This document shows, one piece after another, positions 18,728 through 28,689 of a stretch of 64,000 nucleotides of DNA. How positions within the stretch are numbered: the stretch's first letter is position 1; every line of letters starts with the position of its first letter. This DNA is from Nocardioides sp. GTDB taxonomy: Bacteria > Actinomycetota > Actinomycetes > Propionibacteriales > Nocardioidaceae. The DNA lies in assembly GCF_030149505.1 (NCBI RefSeq), contig NZ_JASBRN010000079.1:19257-83256 (forward strand), written 5' to 3'. The notes under the pieces are model-generated. The model was not told the DNA's origin. It saw only the letters and a program-made list of their open reading frames with translations, and made no database searches. The translations under genes were made by a program, and so were the position numbers.

Positions 18728-19617
18728 GAGGCGGCTCCGGTCAGTCGCAGGAAGACGTCCTCGAGGTCGGCTCCCCTGGTGGTCAGCTGGTGCAGCTCCA
18801 GGCCGGCGGCATGTGCGGCGGCACCGACGGTCGCGGCGTCGACGTCGTCGACCTGCGTGCCGCGGTCGCGCGGAGCGGAGACCCACCCCCGCTCGGCGCA
18901 CAGGGCGGAGAGCGCGGCCGGGTCGGGCGTCTCGACGTACGTGCTGACCCCCGCGAGCGCGGCCAGCTCGGCCAGCGAGGAGGCGTGCACGAGCCGCCCC
19001 TTGGCGATCACCACGACGTCGTCGACGGTGTGCTGCACCTCGGCCAGGACGTGGCTGGAGACCAGGACGGTGCGGCCCTCGGCCGCCAGGTGCCGCAGGA
19101 AGCCGCGCAGCCAGACGATCCCCTCGGGGTCGAGCCCGTTGGCGGGCTCGTCGAGCAGCAGCGCCGGCGGGTCGGCGAGCAGCGCCGTGGCCAGACCGAG
19201 CCGCTGCCGCATGCCCAGGGAGTAGCCCCCGACCTTCCGGTCACCGGCGGGCCCCAGGCCCACGAGCTCCAGCACCTCGCGGCAGCGCTGACGGTCCACC
19301 CCCACCTGGGGCGCGTACGCCGTCAGGTGGCCCAGCCCGGTCCGACCGGGGTGGAAGCCGGTCGCCTCGAGCGCTGCACCGACGAGCGCCCCGGGGACCG
19401 GGTGCGCGTCGTAGGGCCGACCGCCCACCAGCGCGCGGCCGTCGGTGGGCCGCACGAGCCCGAGGAGCATCCGCAGGGTCGTGGTCTTGCCGGACCCGTT
19501 GGGGCCCAGGAAGCCGGTCACGCGGCCGGGCTGGACCTCGAAGGTGAGGTCGTCCACGGCGCGGACCGGTCCGAACGACTTGCCGAGGGCCTCGACGGCC
19601 AGGACGGGGGCATCCAT
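18724..19617 (-). CDS. ABC transporter ATP-binding protein
   Basis: 297 residues. Walker A GPNGSGKTT at 38-46, signature YSLGMRQRLGLA, Walker B ALLLDEPANGLD and switch His in SSHVLAEV mark it as a CcmA/DrrA-type exporter ATPase. A C-terminal extension of about 80 residues follows the core. It is the first gene of a two-gene operon with the permease, with overlapping stop and start. No regulator is adjacent. Confidence 0.93.
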   Translation of the reverse strand: MDAPVLAVEALGKSFGPVRAVDDLTFEVQPGRVTGFLGPNGSGKTTTLRMLLGLVRPTDGRALVGGRPYDAHPVPGALVGAALEATGFHPGRTGLGHLTAYAPQVGVDRQRCREVLELVGLGPAGDRKVGGYSLGMRQRLGLATALLADPPALLLDEPANGLDPEGIVWLRGFLRHLAAEGRTVLVSSHVLAEVQHTVDDVVVIAKGRLVHASSLAELAALAGVSTYVETPDPAALSALCAERGWVSAPRDRGTQVDDVDAATVGAAAHAAGLELHQLTTRGADLEDVFLRLTGAAS

Positions 19618-19659
19618 GCCCCCGACCGTATCGGGGACGCGTCAGCGGACCCGATGATG

Positions 19660-19716
19660 GTGGTCGAGCGAGCGGCACGGCTGAGCCTGCGAAGCCGTGA
19701 CCCGCGTGTCGAGACC
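19660..19716. repeat. REP-like element, GTGGTCGAG...GTGTCGAGACC
   Basis: The ends are GTGGTCGAGCGAG and GTGTCGAGACC. The interior has a 7-bp inverted repeat CACGGCT (19676-19682) / AGCCGTG (19693-19699). A second, inverted copy of the end motifs is at 19757-19782 (GGTCTCGAC...GCTCGACCA). Both lie between the ABC ATPase start and the glmM stop. Dispersed repeat by comparison with 487-523. Confidence 0.55.
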
Positions 19717-19756
19717 GCGGGAGGTGCCTGTGGTCGACAACCACACGCAGTTCGCC

Positions 19757-19782
19757 GGGTCTCGACGACGCCTGCTCGACCA
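19757..19782. repeat. REP-like element, inverted partial copy
   Basis: GGGTCTCGAC and GCTCGACCA are the reverse-complement end motifs of the element at 19660-19716, and the two copies face each other. Directly downstream of the glmM stop, so it could help terminate transcription. Inferred. Confidence 0.45.
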
Positions 19783-19786
19783 GCCC

Positions 19787-21130
19787 TCAGAGCGCCAGCC
19801 GCTCCCGCACCACGTCGGCGAGCCCGTCGGCGACCCGCTGCGCCTCCGGCTGGGTCGGCGCCTCGACCATGACCCGCACCAGCGGCTCGGTGCCCGACGC
19901 CCGCAGCAGCACCCGGCCGGAGTCACCGAGCGCCTCCTCGGCCGCGGCGACCGCCGCCAGCAACACCTCGTCGTCGGTGCGCCCGCGGTCGACGCCGGGG
20001 ACGTTGACGAGGACCTGGGGCAGCCGGACCACTGGCTCGGCGAGCTCGCGCAGGCTGCGACCGGTCCGCTTCATCCGCGCCATCACCTGCAGCGCCGTCA
20101 GCAAGCCGTCACCGGTCGTGGCGTGGTCGCCGAGGATCACGTGTCCGGACTGCTCACCGCCGATGGACCAGCCACCGGAGCGCATCGCCTCGAGGACGTA
20201 CCGGTCGCCCACGGCGGTCTGCTGCACGCGGATCCCTGCGTCACGCATGGCGTGGTGGAGCCCGAGGTTGCTCATGACGGTGACGACGAGGGTGTCCTCG
20301 TGCAACCGCCCGCGGTCCTTGAGCGCGACGGCCAGCAGCGCCAGCAGCTGGTCGCCGTCGACGGTGAGGCCGGTGTGGTCCACGGCCAGGCAGCGGTCGG
20401 CGTCGCCGTCGACCGCGAAACCGGCGTCGGCACCGTGCTCGAGCACGGCCTGGCGCAGCGCGCGCAGGTCGGTGGAACCGCAGCCGGAGTTGATGTTGAG
20501 CCCGTCGGGACGGTCCCCGATCGGGATGACGGTCGCACCGGCGGCGGCCAGGGCGCGCGGCCCGACCTCGTGGGCCGCACCGTGGGCGCAGTCGAGCACC
20601 ACGGTCAGCCCGTCCAGGCGCAGCCCGTCGAGGGACTCCACGAGGTGCGCGGAGTAGTCGGCCACGGTGGAGGCGTACGGCGTCACACGCCCCACGTCGG
20701 CCCCGGTGGGCAGTGCGACCGGGGTGTCCATCGCCTCCTCGATGGCGGCCTCGACCGCGTCGTCGAGCTTGTGCCCGCCTCGGCCCAGCAGCTTGATGCC
20801 GTTGTCGGGCATCGGGTTGTGGCTGGCGGAGATGACCACTCCGAGGTCGGCCTGCAACCGGTCGGTCAGGTAGGCCACGCCCGGGGTCGGGACGACCCGC
20901 AGGCGCAGCACGTCGACACCGGCGGAGGCCAGGCCGGCGACGACCGCGTGCTCGAGGAACTGCCCGGAGATGCGGGTGTCGCGGCCGACCACCGCGAGCG
21001 GGCGCCGGCCCGGGGCGGTGCCCCCGACCAGCACGCGCGCAGCGGCCTCGCCCAGATGCAGAGCGAGGTCCGCGGTCAGGTCGCCATTGGCGAGACCGCG
21101 GACCCCGTCCGTGCCGAAGAGTCGTCCCAC
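19787..21130 (-). CDS. glmM: Phosphoglucosamine mutase
   Basis: Interconverts glucosamine-6-phosphate and glucosamine-1-phosphate for UDP-GlcNAc synthesis. 447 residues. N-terminal FGTDGVRG; active-site phosphoserine at about 103 in [11 protein letters not shown]; metal loop DGDADRC; sugar-binding GGEQSGH; C-terminal phosphate-binding [12 protein letters not shown]. It starts 16 bases after the rpsI stop, so it is expected to be transcribed with rplM-rpsI, tying cell-wall precursor supply to ribosome synthesis. Confidence 0.98.
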   Translation of the reverse strand: MGRLFGTDGVRGLANGDLTADLALHLGEAAARVLVGGTAPGRRPLAVVGRDTRISGQFLEHAVVAGLASAGVDVLRLRVVPTPGVAYLTDRLQADLGVVISASHNPMPDNGIKLLGRGGHKLDDAVEAAIEEAMDTPVALPTGADVGRVTPYASTVADYSAHLVESLDGLRLDGLTVVLDCAHGAAHEVGPRALAAAGATVIPIGDRPDGLNINSGCGSTDLRALRQAVLEHGADAGFAVDGDADRCLAVDHTGLTVDGDQLLALLAVALKDRGRLHEDTLVVTVMSNLGLHHAMRDAGIRVQQTAVGDRYVLEAMRSGGWSIGGEQSGHVILGDHATTGDGLLTALQVMARMKRTGRSLRELAEPVVRLPQVLVNVPGVDRGRTDDEVLLAAVAAAEEALGDSGRVLLRASGTEPLVRVMVEAPTQPEAQRVADGLADVVRERLAL

Positions 21131-21146
21131 GTGAGAGACGACCGGA

Positions 21147-21659
21147 TCAGCGCTTGGAGAACTGAGGCGCCTTGCGGGCCTTCTTCAGACCGGCCTTCTT
21201 GCGCTCGATGACGCGCGCGTCGCGGGTCAGCAGCCCGGCCTTCTTCAGCGTCGGGCGGTTGGCCTCGACGTCGACGGCGTTGAGGCAGCGGGCCACGCCG
21301 AGGCGCAGCGCGCCGGCCTGGCCGGTGATGCCGCCGCCGTGGATGCGGGCGATGACGTCGAAGCGACCCTCGAGCTGCAGCTGCGCGAACGGCTCGTTCA
21401 CGACCTGCTGGTGCAGCTTGTTGGGGAAGTAGGAGTCGAGGGTGCGACCGTTGATCGTCCACACGCCGGTGCCGGGGACGATCCGGACGCGGGCGACGGC
21501 CTCCTTGCGGCGGCCGGTGGCCGCGGCGGGGGCGATCGTGGCGGGGCGGGCCTCGAAGTCGGCGCTGGGCGCGGACTCCGAGGAGTAGGCGATGCCCTGC
21601 TCGTCGGTGGTGTAGGTCTCCTCGACCTCGGTGGTCTCGGTGGTGGCGGAGTCAGCCAT
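21147..21659 (-). CDS. rpsI: Ribosomal protein S9
   Basis: 30S subunit protein S9, 170 residues. The conserved part starts near residue 50 ([15 protein letters not shown]), includes [14 protein letters not shown] and ends with the basic tail [12 protein letters not shown] that reaches the P-site tRNA. An acidic Thr/Glu-rich N-terminal extension of about 48 residues precedes it; such extensions are common in actinobacteria. Second gene of rplM-rpsI-glmM. Confidence 0.98.
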   Translation of the reverse strand: MADSATTETTEVEETYTTDEQGIAYSSESAPSADFEARPATIAPAAATGRRKEAVARVRIVPGTGVWTINGRTLDSYFPNKLHQQVVNEPFAQLQLEGRFDVIARIHGGGITGQAGALRLGVARCLNAVDVEANRPTLKKAGLLTRDARVIERKKAGLKKARKAPQFSKR

Positions 21660-21685
21660 GTCTATGTCCTTGTTCTCGTCGTCGA

Positions 21686-22129
21686 TTACTGGGAGATCTG
21701 GCTGATCTCGAACGGGGTGGCCTGCTGGGCGGAGTGCGGGTGCGCGGGGCCCGAGTAGACCTTGAGCTTCTTGATGATCTGGCGACCCAGCTTGTTCTTG
21801 GGGAGCATGCCCCACACGGCGCGCTCGACGACCTGGCGGGCGTCCTTCTCCAGCAGCTCGCCGTAGGGCGTCTGCGAGAGGCCGCCCGGGAAGCCGGAGT
21901 GGCGGTAGGCCATCTTCTTGGTCGGCTTGGAGCCGGAGAGCGAGACCTTCTCCGCGTTGATGATGATCACGAAGTCGCCCATGTCCATGTGGGGGGCGAA
22001 GGTCGGCTTGTGCTTGCCACGCAGGAGGTTCGCGGTGTGGGTGGCGAGGCGACCGAGCACGACGTCGGTCGCGTCGATGACGAGCCACTCGCGCTGGACG
22101 TCAGCGGGCTTGGGGCTGTAGGTGCGCAC
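21686..22129 (-). CDS. rplM: Ribosomal protein L13
   Basis: 50S protein L13, 147 residues. It begins [20 protein letters not shown] from a GTG start and contains [29 protein letters not shown] and [10 protein letters not shown], all characteristic. It is the first gene of rplM-rpsI-glmM and is preceded by a leader of about 190 nt with two strong hairpins and a plausible promoter. Unlike in many actinobacteria, truA is not immediately upstream but about 17.6 kb away. Confidence 0.98.
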   Translation of the reverse strand: MRTYSPKPADVQREWLVIDATDVVLGRLATHTANLLRGKHKPTFAPHMDMGDFVIIINAEKVSLSGSKPTKKMAYRHSGFPGGLSQTPYGELLEKDARQVVERAVWGMLPKNKLGRQIIKKLKVYSGPAHPHSAQQATPFEISQISQ

Positions 22130-22156
22130 GGCAGTACTACCTGTTCGTTCGTCGGT

Positions 22157-22180
22157 CCCGACCGGGGGTGCCCGGTCGGG
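22157..22180 (-). promoter_or_regulatory. Perfect 10-bp hairpin in rplM leader
   Basis: CCCGACCGGG and CCCGGTCGGG flank a 4-base loop, forming a perfect stem 27 bases upstream of the rplM GTG. A second, 9-bp inverted repeat (CACCCGGCC / GGCCGGGTG) is at 22228-22261. They could mediate autogenous control by L13 or attenuation; this is inference. Confidence 0.5.
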
Positions 22181-22324
22181 GTGGTGCTGCTGCGGCTCCT
22201 GACGAACACGGCCTGGTTCGCACCGACCCACCCGGCCGCTCCTCACGGGGAGGCCGGGTGCGGCTCACGTCCAGATCTGCACACCGGCACGAGGCACGGC
22301 GCGCGGCAGGAGTCGCGACAGGCA

Positions 22325-22354
22325 AGACTAGGGCTCTGCTGCGGCGTACGCCAA
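22325..22354 (-). promoter_or_regulatory. Candidate rplM promoter
   Basis: Minus strand: TTGGCG (22354-22349), 18-base spacer, TAGTCT (22330-22325). Fits a sigma-70-type actinobacterial promoter driving a leader of about 190 nt before rplM. Confidence 0.45.
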
Positions 22355-22465
22355 AACGCGAGGCGGGCGCCGGCGACCGTCGGACCGTACGCCGGGGCGC
22401 CGGTGCACGCGGGCGCGGGAGCCGGTCCGTGGGACACCCGGTTCCCGGCGCCGCCCATCGCGGAC

Positions 22466-22471
22466 TAGAGT
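22466..22471 (+). promoter_or_regulatory. -10-like TAGAGT, 8 bases before gltA GTG
   Basis: TAGAGT ends 8 bases upstream of GTG 22480 with no ribosome-binding site between, matching a leaderless promoter arrangement. Confidence 0.5.
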
Positions 22472-22479
22472 CGATCGGC

Positions 22480-23765
<1,286 letters not shown>

Positions 23766-23769
<4 letters not shown>

Positions 23770-24428
23770 CGGACCACGCACCACTCGGCACGACCCCGGA
23801 CGCTGCGTCCGGGGTCGTCCCGTCTGTGCGGGGGGTCGTGTGGGACCTCGGGAACGTGATCGTCGACTGGGACCCCCTCCCCGCGATCGCGGCGGGCGTC
23901 GGTGAGGACGAGGCACGCGAGTTCCTCGCGTCGATCGACTTCATGGTCTGGAACCACGGCCCCGACTCCGGCGACTCCTGGGACGACGCCCAGGCCTGGC
24001 TGGAGCGCGAGCACCCGCGCTGGGCTGCCGCCGGTCGCGCCTACCGCGAGCACTTCCCCGCCTCGCTGCTCGGCCCGGTGCCGGGCACGGCCGCGCTGCT
24101 GCACGAGCTGCACGCCGCCGGCGTGCGCCAGGTCGGGCTGACCAACTGGTCCGACGAGCTCTACCACGCCCACGCCCCGCGGCTCTTCCCCGAGCTGGCC
24201 CTGCTCGACCCGGTCGTCGTCTCGGGCACCGAGGGCGTCGCCAAGCCCGACCCCGCGGCGTACGCCCTCGCGATCGAGCGGGCGGGCCTGCCGCCCCAGG
24301 AGCTGGTCTTCGTCGACGACCGCGCGAGCAACGTCGAGGCGGCCGTCGCCTGCGGTCTCCACGGGCTGGTGTTCACCGACGCCGCGACCCTGCGCACGGA
24401 CCTGCGGGGGCTCGGGCTGCCGGTCTGA
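23766..24428 (+). CDS. HAD-superfamily hydrolase, YihX-like
   Basis: About 220 residues, HAD subfamily IA. Motif I is VVWDLGNVIVDWD, with Gly where many HAD phosphatases have the second Asp, as in YihX-type phosphatases. Motif II is GLTNWSDEL; Lys is in GVAKPDPAAY; motif IV is FVDDRASNVEAA. ATG 23766 overlaps the gltA stop as ATGA. However, the first 20 residues are encoded by a strong hairpin and look non-conserved. GTG 23826 (VRGVVWDLG) is an equally good or better start, giving about 200 residues. The substrate is unknown. Confidence 0.85.
23790..23818 (+). terminator. 12-bp perfect hairpin 21 bases after gltA stop
   Basis: Left arm 23790-23801 (ACGACCCCGGAC), 5-base loop, right arm 23807-23818. 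GC-rich, with no T-tract, as is usual for actinobacterial terminators. It lies inside the first codons of the downstream HAD gene if that gene begins at 23766. Confidence 0.6.
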
Positions 24429-24450
24429 GCGTCCGGGGAGGGTCCCCGGA

Positions 24451-24545
24451 GTCGAGGTGCGGGTCGAGGTGCGCGTCGTGGTGCCGTGACGCGCCCCTGC
24501 GCGTCCTCGGGCCTCGAGTCGCACCTCGAGTCACACCTCGACCCG
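24451..24545. repeat. Palindromic 12-bp-unit repeat element, copy C
   Basis: Left units GTCGAGG at 24451 and 24463 and GTCGTGG at 24475. The core (about 24487-24508) contains ACGCG CCCCTG CGCGT. Right units are CCTCGAG at 24512 and 24524 and CCTCGAC at 24536. All units are 12 bases apart. Situated in the convergent gap between the HAD gene and a hypothetical gene, with no associated nuclease gene. Confidence 0.8.
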
Positions 24546-24555
24546 CGGAGCGGGC

Positions 24556-24948
24556 TCAGAGGTGGTCGGGGACGACGAGTGCGTCCGGGTCCTGCCGAGG
24601 GGGTACGCCGGCGAGTGCCGCCTGCACGAGGGCGACCCGCGCCTTCAGCACGACCGCCCGCCGCAACCGTCCCCCCGGGGTGGCGTCCAGCCGCTCGCGG
24701 ACCACCTGCTCGACCTCGGCGTCGGTCCAGCTCGGGCGGGTCCCCGGGGCGACCTCGACGTCCGGGAGCGCGACCAGCACGGGCAGCACCTGGTCGCCGA
24801 GGGAGTCGAGCAGCTGGTAGCGCTGGTAGCGGGTCATGCCGGCCCACACCTGCTCGACGTCGCGCCTGCGGTTCGACCGGCGCACGGCGAGCACCGACTT
24901 CGCCGCCGCCTCCATCGCCCGGGTCAGTTCGTGCTCGGTGAAGCGCAT
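24556..24948 (-). CDS. Conserved-looking small protein, unknown function
   Basis: 130 residues, no signal peptide or membrane helix. The N-terminal half is helical and basic (LTRAMEAAAKSVLAVRRSNRRR), followed by VEQVWAGMTRYQRYQLLDSLG; the C-terminus ends DPDALVVPDHL. I do not recognise the family. The absence of long antisense alternatives with sensible composition supports this frame. It is followed by repeat copy C and preceded by another small hypothetical gene on the same strand. Confidence 0.6.
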   Translation of the reverse strand: MRFTEHELTRAMEAAAKSVLAVRRSNRRRDVEQVWAGMTRYQRYQLLDSLGDQVLPVLVALPDVEVAPGTRPSWTDAEVEQVVRERLDATPGGRLRRAVVLKARVALVQAALAGVPPRQDPDALVVPDHL

Positions 24949-25079
24949 GGCGCCAGGATGTCAGGCGCCGCGCGTGAGGTTCAGCGGGGCGCCGATGGAC
25001 CTCACCGACCCGCGCCCCAGGCCACCGCCGGCACCCGGGCACCCGTGACGGGACCCGGCCACCCGCGCCCGCACCCGGC

Positions 25080-25499
25080 TCACGCACTCCGCTCGGTCGG
25101 CACCGACAGCCACGGGACCCCACCGAGGGCCCGGCGGTAGCGGACGTGCGCGGCGTACCCCTCGAGCGTGCGCCACAGCACCTGGTGCGCGGCCCAGGGC
25201 AGCGGCTCCTCCCCGGTGCGCCAGGAGTCGCCGAAGGAGATCCAGACCGGGGTCCAGTCCGCGGCGAGGTCCCAGGCCCCGCGCCGGGCCATCAGCATCC
25301 GCCGTCGCACCTGGAAGGCCTGCCGCGCCCCGTCGGCGCAGATGGGTGCGGTCGCGACCGGCCACAGCCGCAGGTCGAGGGTCATCAGGTGCAGCTCGAG
25401 GTCGTGCAGCACCGCCGGGTCGACCAGGACGGTCGCCACGTTCTCGTGCGGCAGGCGTTCCACGGCAGCACGCTCCGTCACCGCGCGGCGAGGCGTCAA
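25080..25499 (-). CDS. Small protein of unknown function
   Basis: 139 residues, soluble, Trp- and Arg-rich in its second half (ADWTPVWISFGDSWRTGEE, AAHQVLWRTLEGYAAHVRYRR). No recognisable domain. It begins 4 bases downstream of the acyl-CoA ligase stop on the same strand, so it may be co-transcribed with it. The frame is plausible but function cannot be assigned. Confidence 0.55.
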   Translation of the reverse strand: MTPRRAVTERAAVERLPHENVATVLVDPAVLHDLELHLMTLDLRLWPVATAPICADGARQAFQVRRRMLMARRGAWDLAADWTPVWISFGDSWRTGEEPLPWAAHQVLWRTLEGYAAHVRYRRALGGVPWLSVPTERSA

Positions 25500-25503
25500 G
25501 GGC

Positions 25504-27129
25504 TCAGTTGACCTGGCGGTCCCGCCCGTCCCAGTAGGGCTGGCGCAGGTCCCGCTTGAGGATCTTGCCCGTCGGGTTGCGGGGCAGCATCTCGAGCACG
25601 TCGATGCTGCGCGGGCACTTGTAGTGCGCGAGGTGCTCGCGGCAGTAGTCGATGAGCTCCTGCTCGGTGGCGCTCCGACCCTCGTGGAAGGAGACGACCG
25701 CCTTCACCGACTCCCCCCAGGTGTCGTCGGGGACGCCGATGATCGCGACCTCCATGACCGCCGGGTGCTCGGCCAGGACCCGCTCGACCTCGGGGCTGTA
25801 GATGTTCTCGCCGCCGCTGATGATCATGTCCTTGAGCCGGTCCTCGACGTAGAGGAAGCCGTCGGCGTCGAGGCGGCCCAGGTCGCCGGAGCGGAACCAG
25901 CCGTCGGAGGTGATGACCTCCGCGGTGGCCTCGGGCTTGTTGAGGTAGCCCTGGAACATCTGCGGCGTGCGCAGCCAGACCTCCCCCGGCTCGCCGGTGG
26001 CGACGTCCTCCAGCGTGCCCGGGTCGACGATCCGGATCTCGACGCCCGGGACGGCGCGACCCGCGGAGACCAGCCGCTCGGGGTGCCCCTCGGGAATGGC
26101 GGTGCGGTGCTCGTCGGGCATGAGGTGGGTGACGACCCCGGCGACCTCGGTGAGGCCGTAGACCTGCATGAAGTCGGTGTCGGGCCAGGCCTCCATGGCC
26201 GCGCGCAGCAGCGGGGGCGGCATCGGCGCGGCGCCGTAGGTGTAGGTCTTCAGCGCACCGAAGAGCTTCACCGCGTCCGGGCCGGACTGCAGCACCTGCG
26301 CGAGCACGGCCGGCACCAGGAACGTCCGGTTGGCGCCGGCCATGATCGCCCCGGCCAGCGACATCCCGTCGGGGTCGCGGGTCATGACGCTGGGGACGCC
26401 GTCGTGCAGACCGAACAGCACGTAGGAGGAGCCGCCGACGTGGAAGAGCGGCATCGCGACCATCGACTTGTCGCCGGGCTCGAAGCCCCAGCCGTCGTGG
26501 GCGTTGATCGTGTGGCTGACCATGTTGCGGTGGCTGAGCATGACGCCCTTGGGCCGTCCGGTCGTGCCGGAGGAGTACATGACCAGGCAGGTGTCCTCGG
26601 GTGAGACGTCGGCCGGGCGCTCCATCGGCTCGGCGCCGGCGAGCAGCTGCTCGTAGGGATCGGAGTCGCCGCCCTCGGGGGTCACCTCGATGACGTGCTG
26701 GACGTGGGTGAGCCGGTCGCGGATCGCCTCGATGGTCGGCATCAGCTCGGTGCCCACGACGAGCACGGTCGCGCCGGAGTCGTTGAGGGCGTAGTCGATC
26801 TCGTCGCCGGCCAGGCGGAAGTTGATGATCGCGTTGGCTGCCCCGAGGTCGCCGGCGGCCAGGCTCAGCTCCACGCACGCGGGGTGGTTCTTGTCGAGGA
26901 AGGAGACCGTCCCGCCGCGACCGATCCCCAGGGCGGCGAGGGCTCCGGTGAGCCGGCGCACGCGCTCGTGGGTCTCGGCGTAGGTCCAGGTCCGGCCGAG
27001 GTAGTCGAAGCACTCGGCGTCGGGCGTCGTGGCGGCCCAGTGCGCCAGCCGGTCCCCCACGAAGCGGGGCTCGGGGGCGTCGGAGGTGTCGATCCAGGTG
27101 GTCTGCGGGTCGGACGCGGTGGCGGTCAT
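25504..27129 (-). CDS. Acyl-CoA synthetase (AMP-forming, fatty-acid type)
   Basis: 541 residues of the ANL adenylating superfamily. P-loop-like YSSGTTGRPKG near 185-195, YGLTEVAG for the A5 motif, GWFRSGDLGRLD for A7, and the C-terminal catalytic-lysine region NPTGKILKRDLRQ. This activates a carboxylic acid via acyl-AMP and transfers it to CoA. The N-terminal YLGRTWTYAETHERV is typical of fatty or aryl acid ligases. Exact chain specificity is not deducible. An acyl-CoA dehydrogenase pair lies 6 kb away, but not in the same operon. Confidence 0.93.
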   Translation of the reverse strand: MTATASDPQTTWIDTSDAPEPRFVGDRLAHWAATTPDAECFDYLGRTWTYAETHERVRRLTGALAALGIGRGGTVSFLDKNHPACVELSLAAGDLGAANAIINFRLAGDEIDYALNDSGATVLVVGTELMPTIEAIRDRLTHVQHVIEVTPEGGDSDPYEQLLAGAEPMERPADVSPEDTCLVMYSSGTTGRPKGVMLSHRNMVSHTINAHDGWGFEPGDKSMVAMPLFHVGGSSYVLFGLHDGVPSVMTRDPDGMSLAGAIMAGANRTFLVPAVLAQVLQSGPDAVKLFGALKTYTYGAAPMPPPLLRAAMEAWPDTDFMQVYGLTEVAGVVTHLMPDEHRTAIPEGHPERLVSAGRAVPGVEIRIVDPGTLEDVATGEPGEVWLRTPQMFQGYLNKPEATAEVITSDGWFRSGDLGRLDADGFLYVEDRLKDMIISGGENIYSPEVERVLAEHPAVMEVAIIGVPDDTWGESVKAVVSFHEGRSATEQELIDYCREHLAHYKCPRSIDVLEMLPRNPTGKILKRDLRQPYWDGRDRQVN

Positions 27130-27249
27130 GCCGCGAGTGTGGTCGAGGTCACAGGCTCACTCAAGGGCTGGCGCAGACCGGTCGCATTCTTCTCGCCCGC
27201 CCAGCCGCGTCTCAGCCTCGTCACAGCCACCGGGGCCACAGTGGTCGAC

Positions 27250-28545
27250 ATGGAACAGAACCCGGACCCGCGCCGCGACCAGGACGGCGCCACGCCCCCG
27301 TCCCACGAGCCGACCCGCGACCTCGGCCCGATCTGGCAGGCTCCTCCCCCGTCGTACGCCGCAGCGCCGGTGCCGCCGTCGAACGACCGGCGCCCGCGCC
27401 GCCTCGGCCTGGCCGCCGCCGTCGTCGCCACGTCGGTGCTGGCCGGTGCGGCCGCCGGCGTCGGCGGCGCGGCCGCGTGGGACGAGTGGGGTCCCGAGGA
27501 CACCGCGTCCACGACCGTCACCCCGGCCGGGACCGCGCAGGTCTCCGACGCCACCGCTCCCACCGCGCCCGCTCCCGACGGTTCGGTGCAGGCCGCCGCG
27601 GAGGCGGTGCTGCCCTCCGTGGTGCGGCTCAACGTCCGCGGCTCCGAGGAGGCCGGCTCCGGCTCCGGCTCCGGCATCATCCTGAGCGAGGACGGCACGA
27701 TCCTCACCAACCAACACGTCGTCGAGCCCGCGTTGGACGGCGGCACGATCTCCATCGACTTCGCCGACGGCAGCCACGCGGTCGCGGAGGTCCTCGGCTC
27801 GGACCCGCTCACGGACACCGCGGTCATCCAGGCCCAGGACGTCTCGGGACTCACCCCCGCGACCCTGGGCAGCTCCGAGGGCCTGCAGGTGGGCCAGGAC
27901 GTGGTGGCGATCGGCAGCCCCTTCGGCCTCGACGCCACCGTCACCAGCGGCATCGTCTCGGCGCTGGACCGCCCGGTCGACGTGGGTCGCGACGCCGAGG
28001 GCAACGCCACGGTCTACCCCGCGGTCCAGACCGACGCGGCGATCAACCCCGGCAACTCCGGTGGCCCGCTGATCGACCTCGCGGGGCGGGTCGTGGGGAT
28101 CAACTCCTCCATCCGCACCGCGGGCGCCGGCGGCCCGTTCAGCAGCGGGTCGGCCGGCTCGATCGGGCTCGGGTTCGCCATCCCCATCGACGAGGTGATG
28201 CCGATCGTGGAGCAGATGATCGCCGGCGAGACGCCGACGCACGCCCGGCTCGGCATCTCGGTCAGCGACGTCGGCGCGAGCGTGCCCGGCACCGGCGACG
28301 AGGTCCCCGTGACCGACGGCGCGCTCGTGCGCACCCTCGGCGAGGGCTCCACCGCAGAGGACGCGGGCCTCGAGGAGGGCGACGTGATCACGCGGATCGA
28401 CGACGTGCTCATCACCAGCGCCGACTCCCTCGTGGCGACCATCCGCTCCTACCGTCCCGGCGACGAGGTCGAGGTGACCTACGAGCGTGACGGCGAGGAG
28501 CAGACGGTCGCCCTCGTCCTGGACTCCGACGCCGAGGAGTCCTGA
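27250..28545 (+). CDS. HtrA/DegP-type membrane serine protease with PDZ domain
   Basis: 431 residues. A disordered cytoplasmic N-terminus rich in Pro is followed by one membrane helix (about 52-74), a linker, a trypsin-like domain and a C-terminal PDZ domain (about 325-425). The catalytic triad is His156 (TNQHVV), Asp189 (DPLTDTAV) and Ser270 (NPGNSGGPL). It would act outside the membrane in protein quality control or regulated proteolysis. CACAGT 7 bases before the ATG may be its -10. It is followed by a strong bidirectional hairpin and a convergent histidine kinase gene. Confidence 0.94.
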   Translation: MEQNPDPRRDQDGATPPSHEPTRDLGPIWQAPPPSYAAAPVPPSNDRRPRRLGLAAAVVATSVLAGAAAGVGGAAAWDEWGPEDTASTTVTPAGTAQVSDATAPTAPAPDGSVQAAAEAVLPSVVRLNVRGSEEAGSGSGSGIILSEDGTILTNQHVVEPALDGGTISIDFADGSHAVAEVLGSDPLTDTAVIQAQDVSGLTPATLGSSEGLQVGQDVVAIGSPFGLDATVTSGIVSALDRPVDVGRDAEGNATVYPAVQTDAAINPGNSGGPLIDLAGRVVGINSSIRTAGAGGPFSSGSAGSIGLGFAIPIDEVMPIVEQMIAGETPTHARLGISVSDVGASVPGTGDEVPVTDGALVRTLGEGSTAEDAGLEEGDVITRIDDVLITSADSLVATIRSYRPGDEVEVTYERDGEEQTVALVLDSDAEES

Positions 28546-28633
28546 CCCTCACCCCTTCTCCCGGGGTCGGCGCCGCTGCCCGGCCCCGGGGGCGGCCGGG
28601 GCACGGCCCCTCCCTCCGCGTCCCGGTCCGCGC

Positions 28634-28671
28634 GACCCCGGCCACCGGTCCGTCTCCCGGTGGTCGGGGTC
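28634..28671. terminator. Bidirectional terminator between HtrA and histidine kinase
   Basis: Arms 28634-28648 (GACCCCGGCCACCGG) and 28657-28671 pair over 15 bases with one G-T wobble around an 8-base loop. Located between convergent stop codons, so it can serve both genes. Confidence 0.7.
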
Positions 28672-28689
28672 GTGGCACTTCCCCGCTGC

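Larger units (their letters stand above)
22130..22479. other. 350-bp divergent rplM/gltA intergenic region
   Basis: Holds no convincing gene. On the minus side it contains the rplM leader with two inverted repeats, 22157-22180 and 22228-22261, and a promoter candidate at 22325-22354. On the plus side the gltA -10-like TAGAGT is at 22466-22471. Nothing else stands out between 22355 and 22465. Confidence 0.6.
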
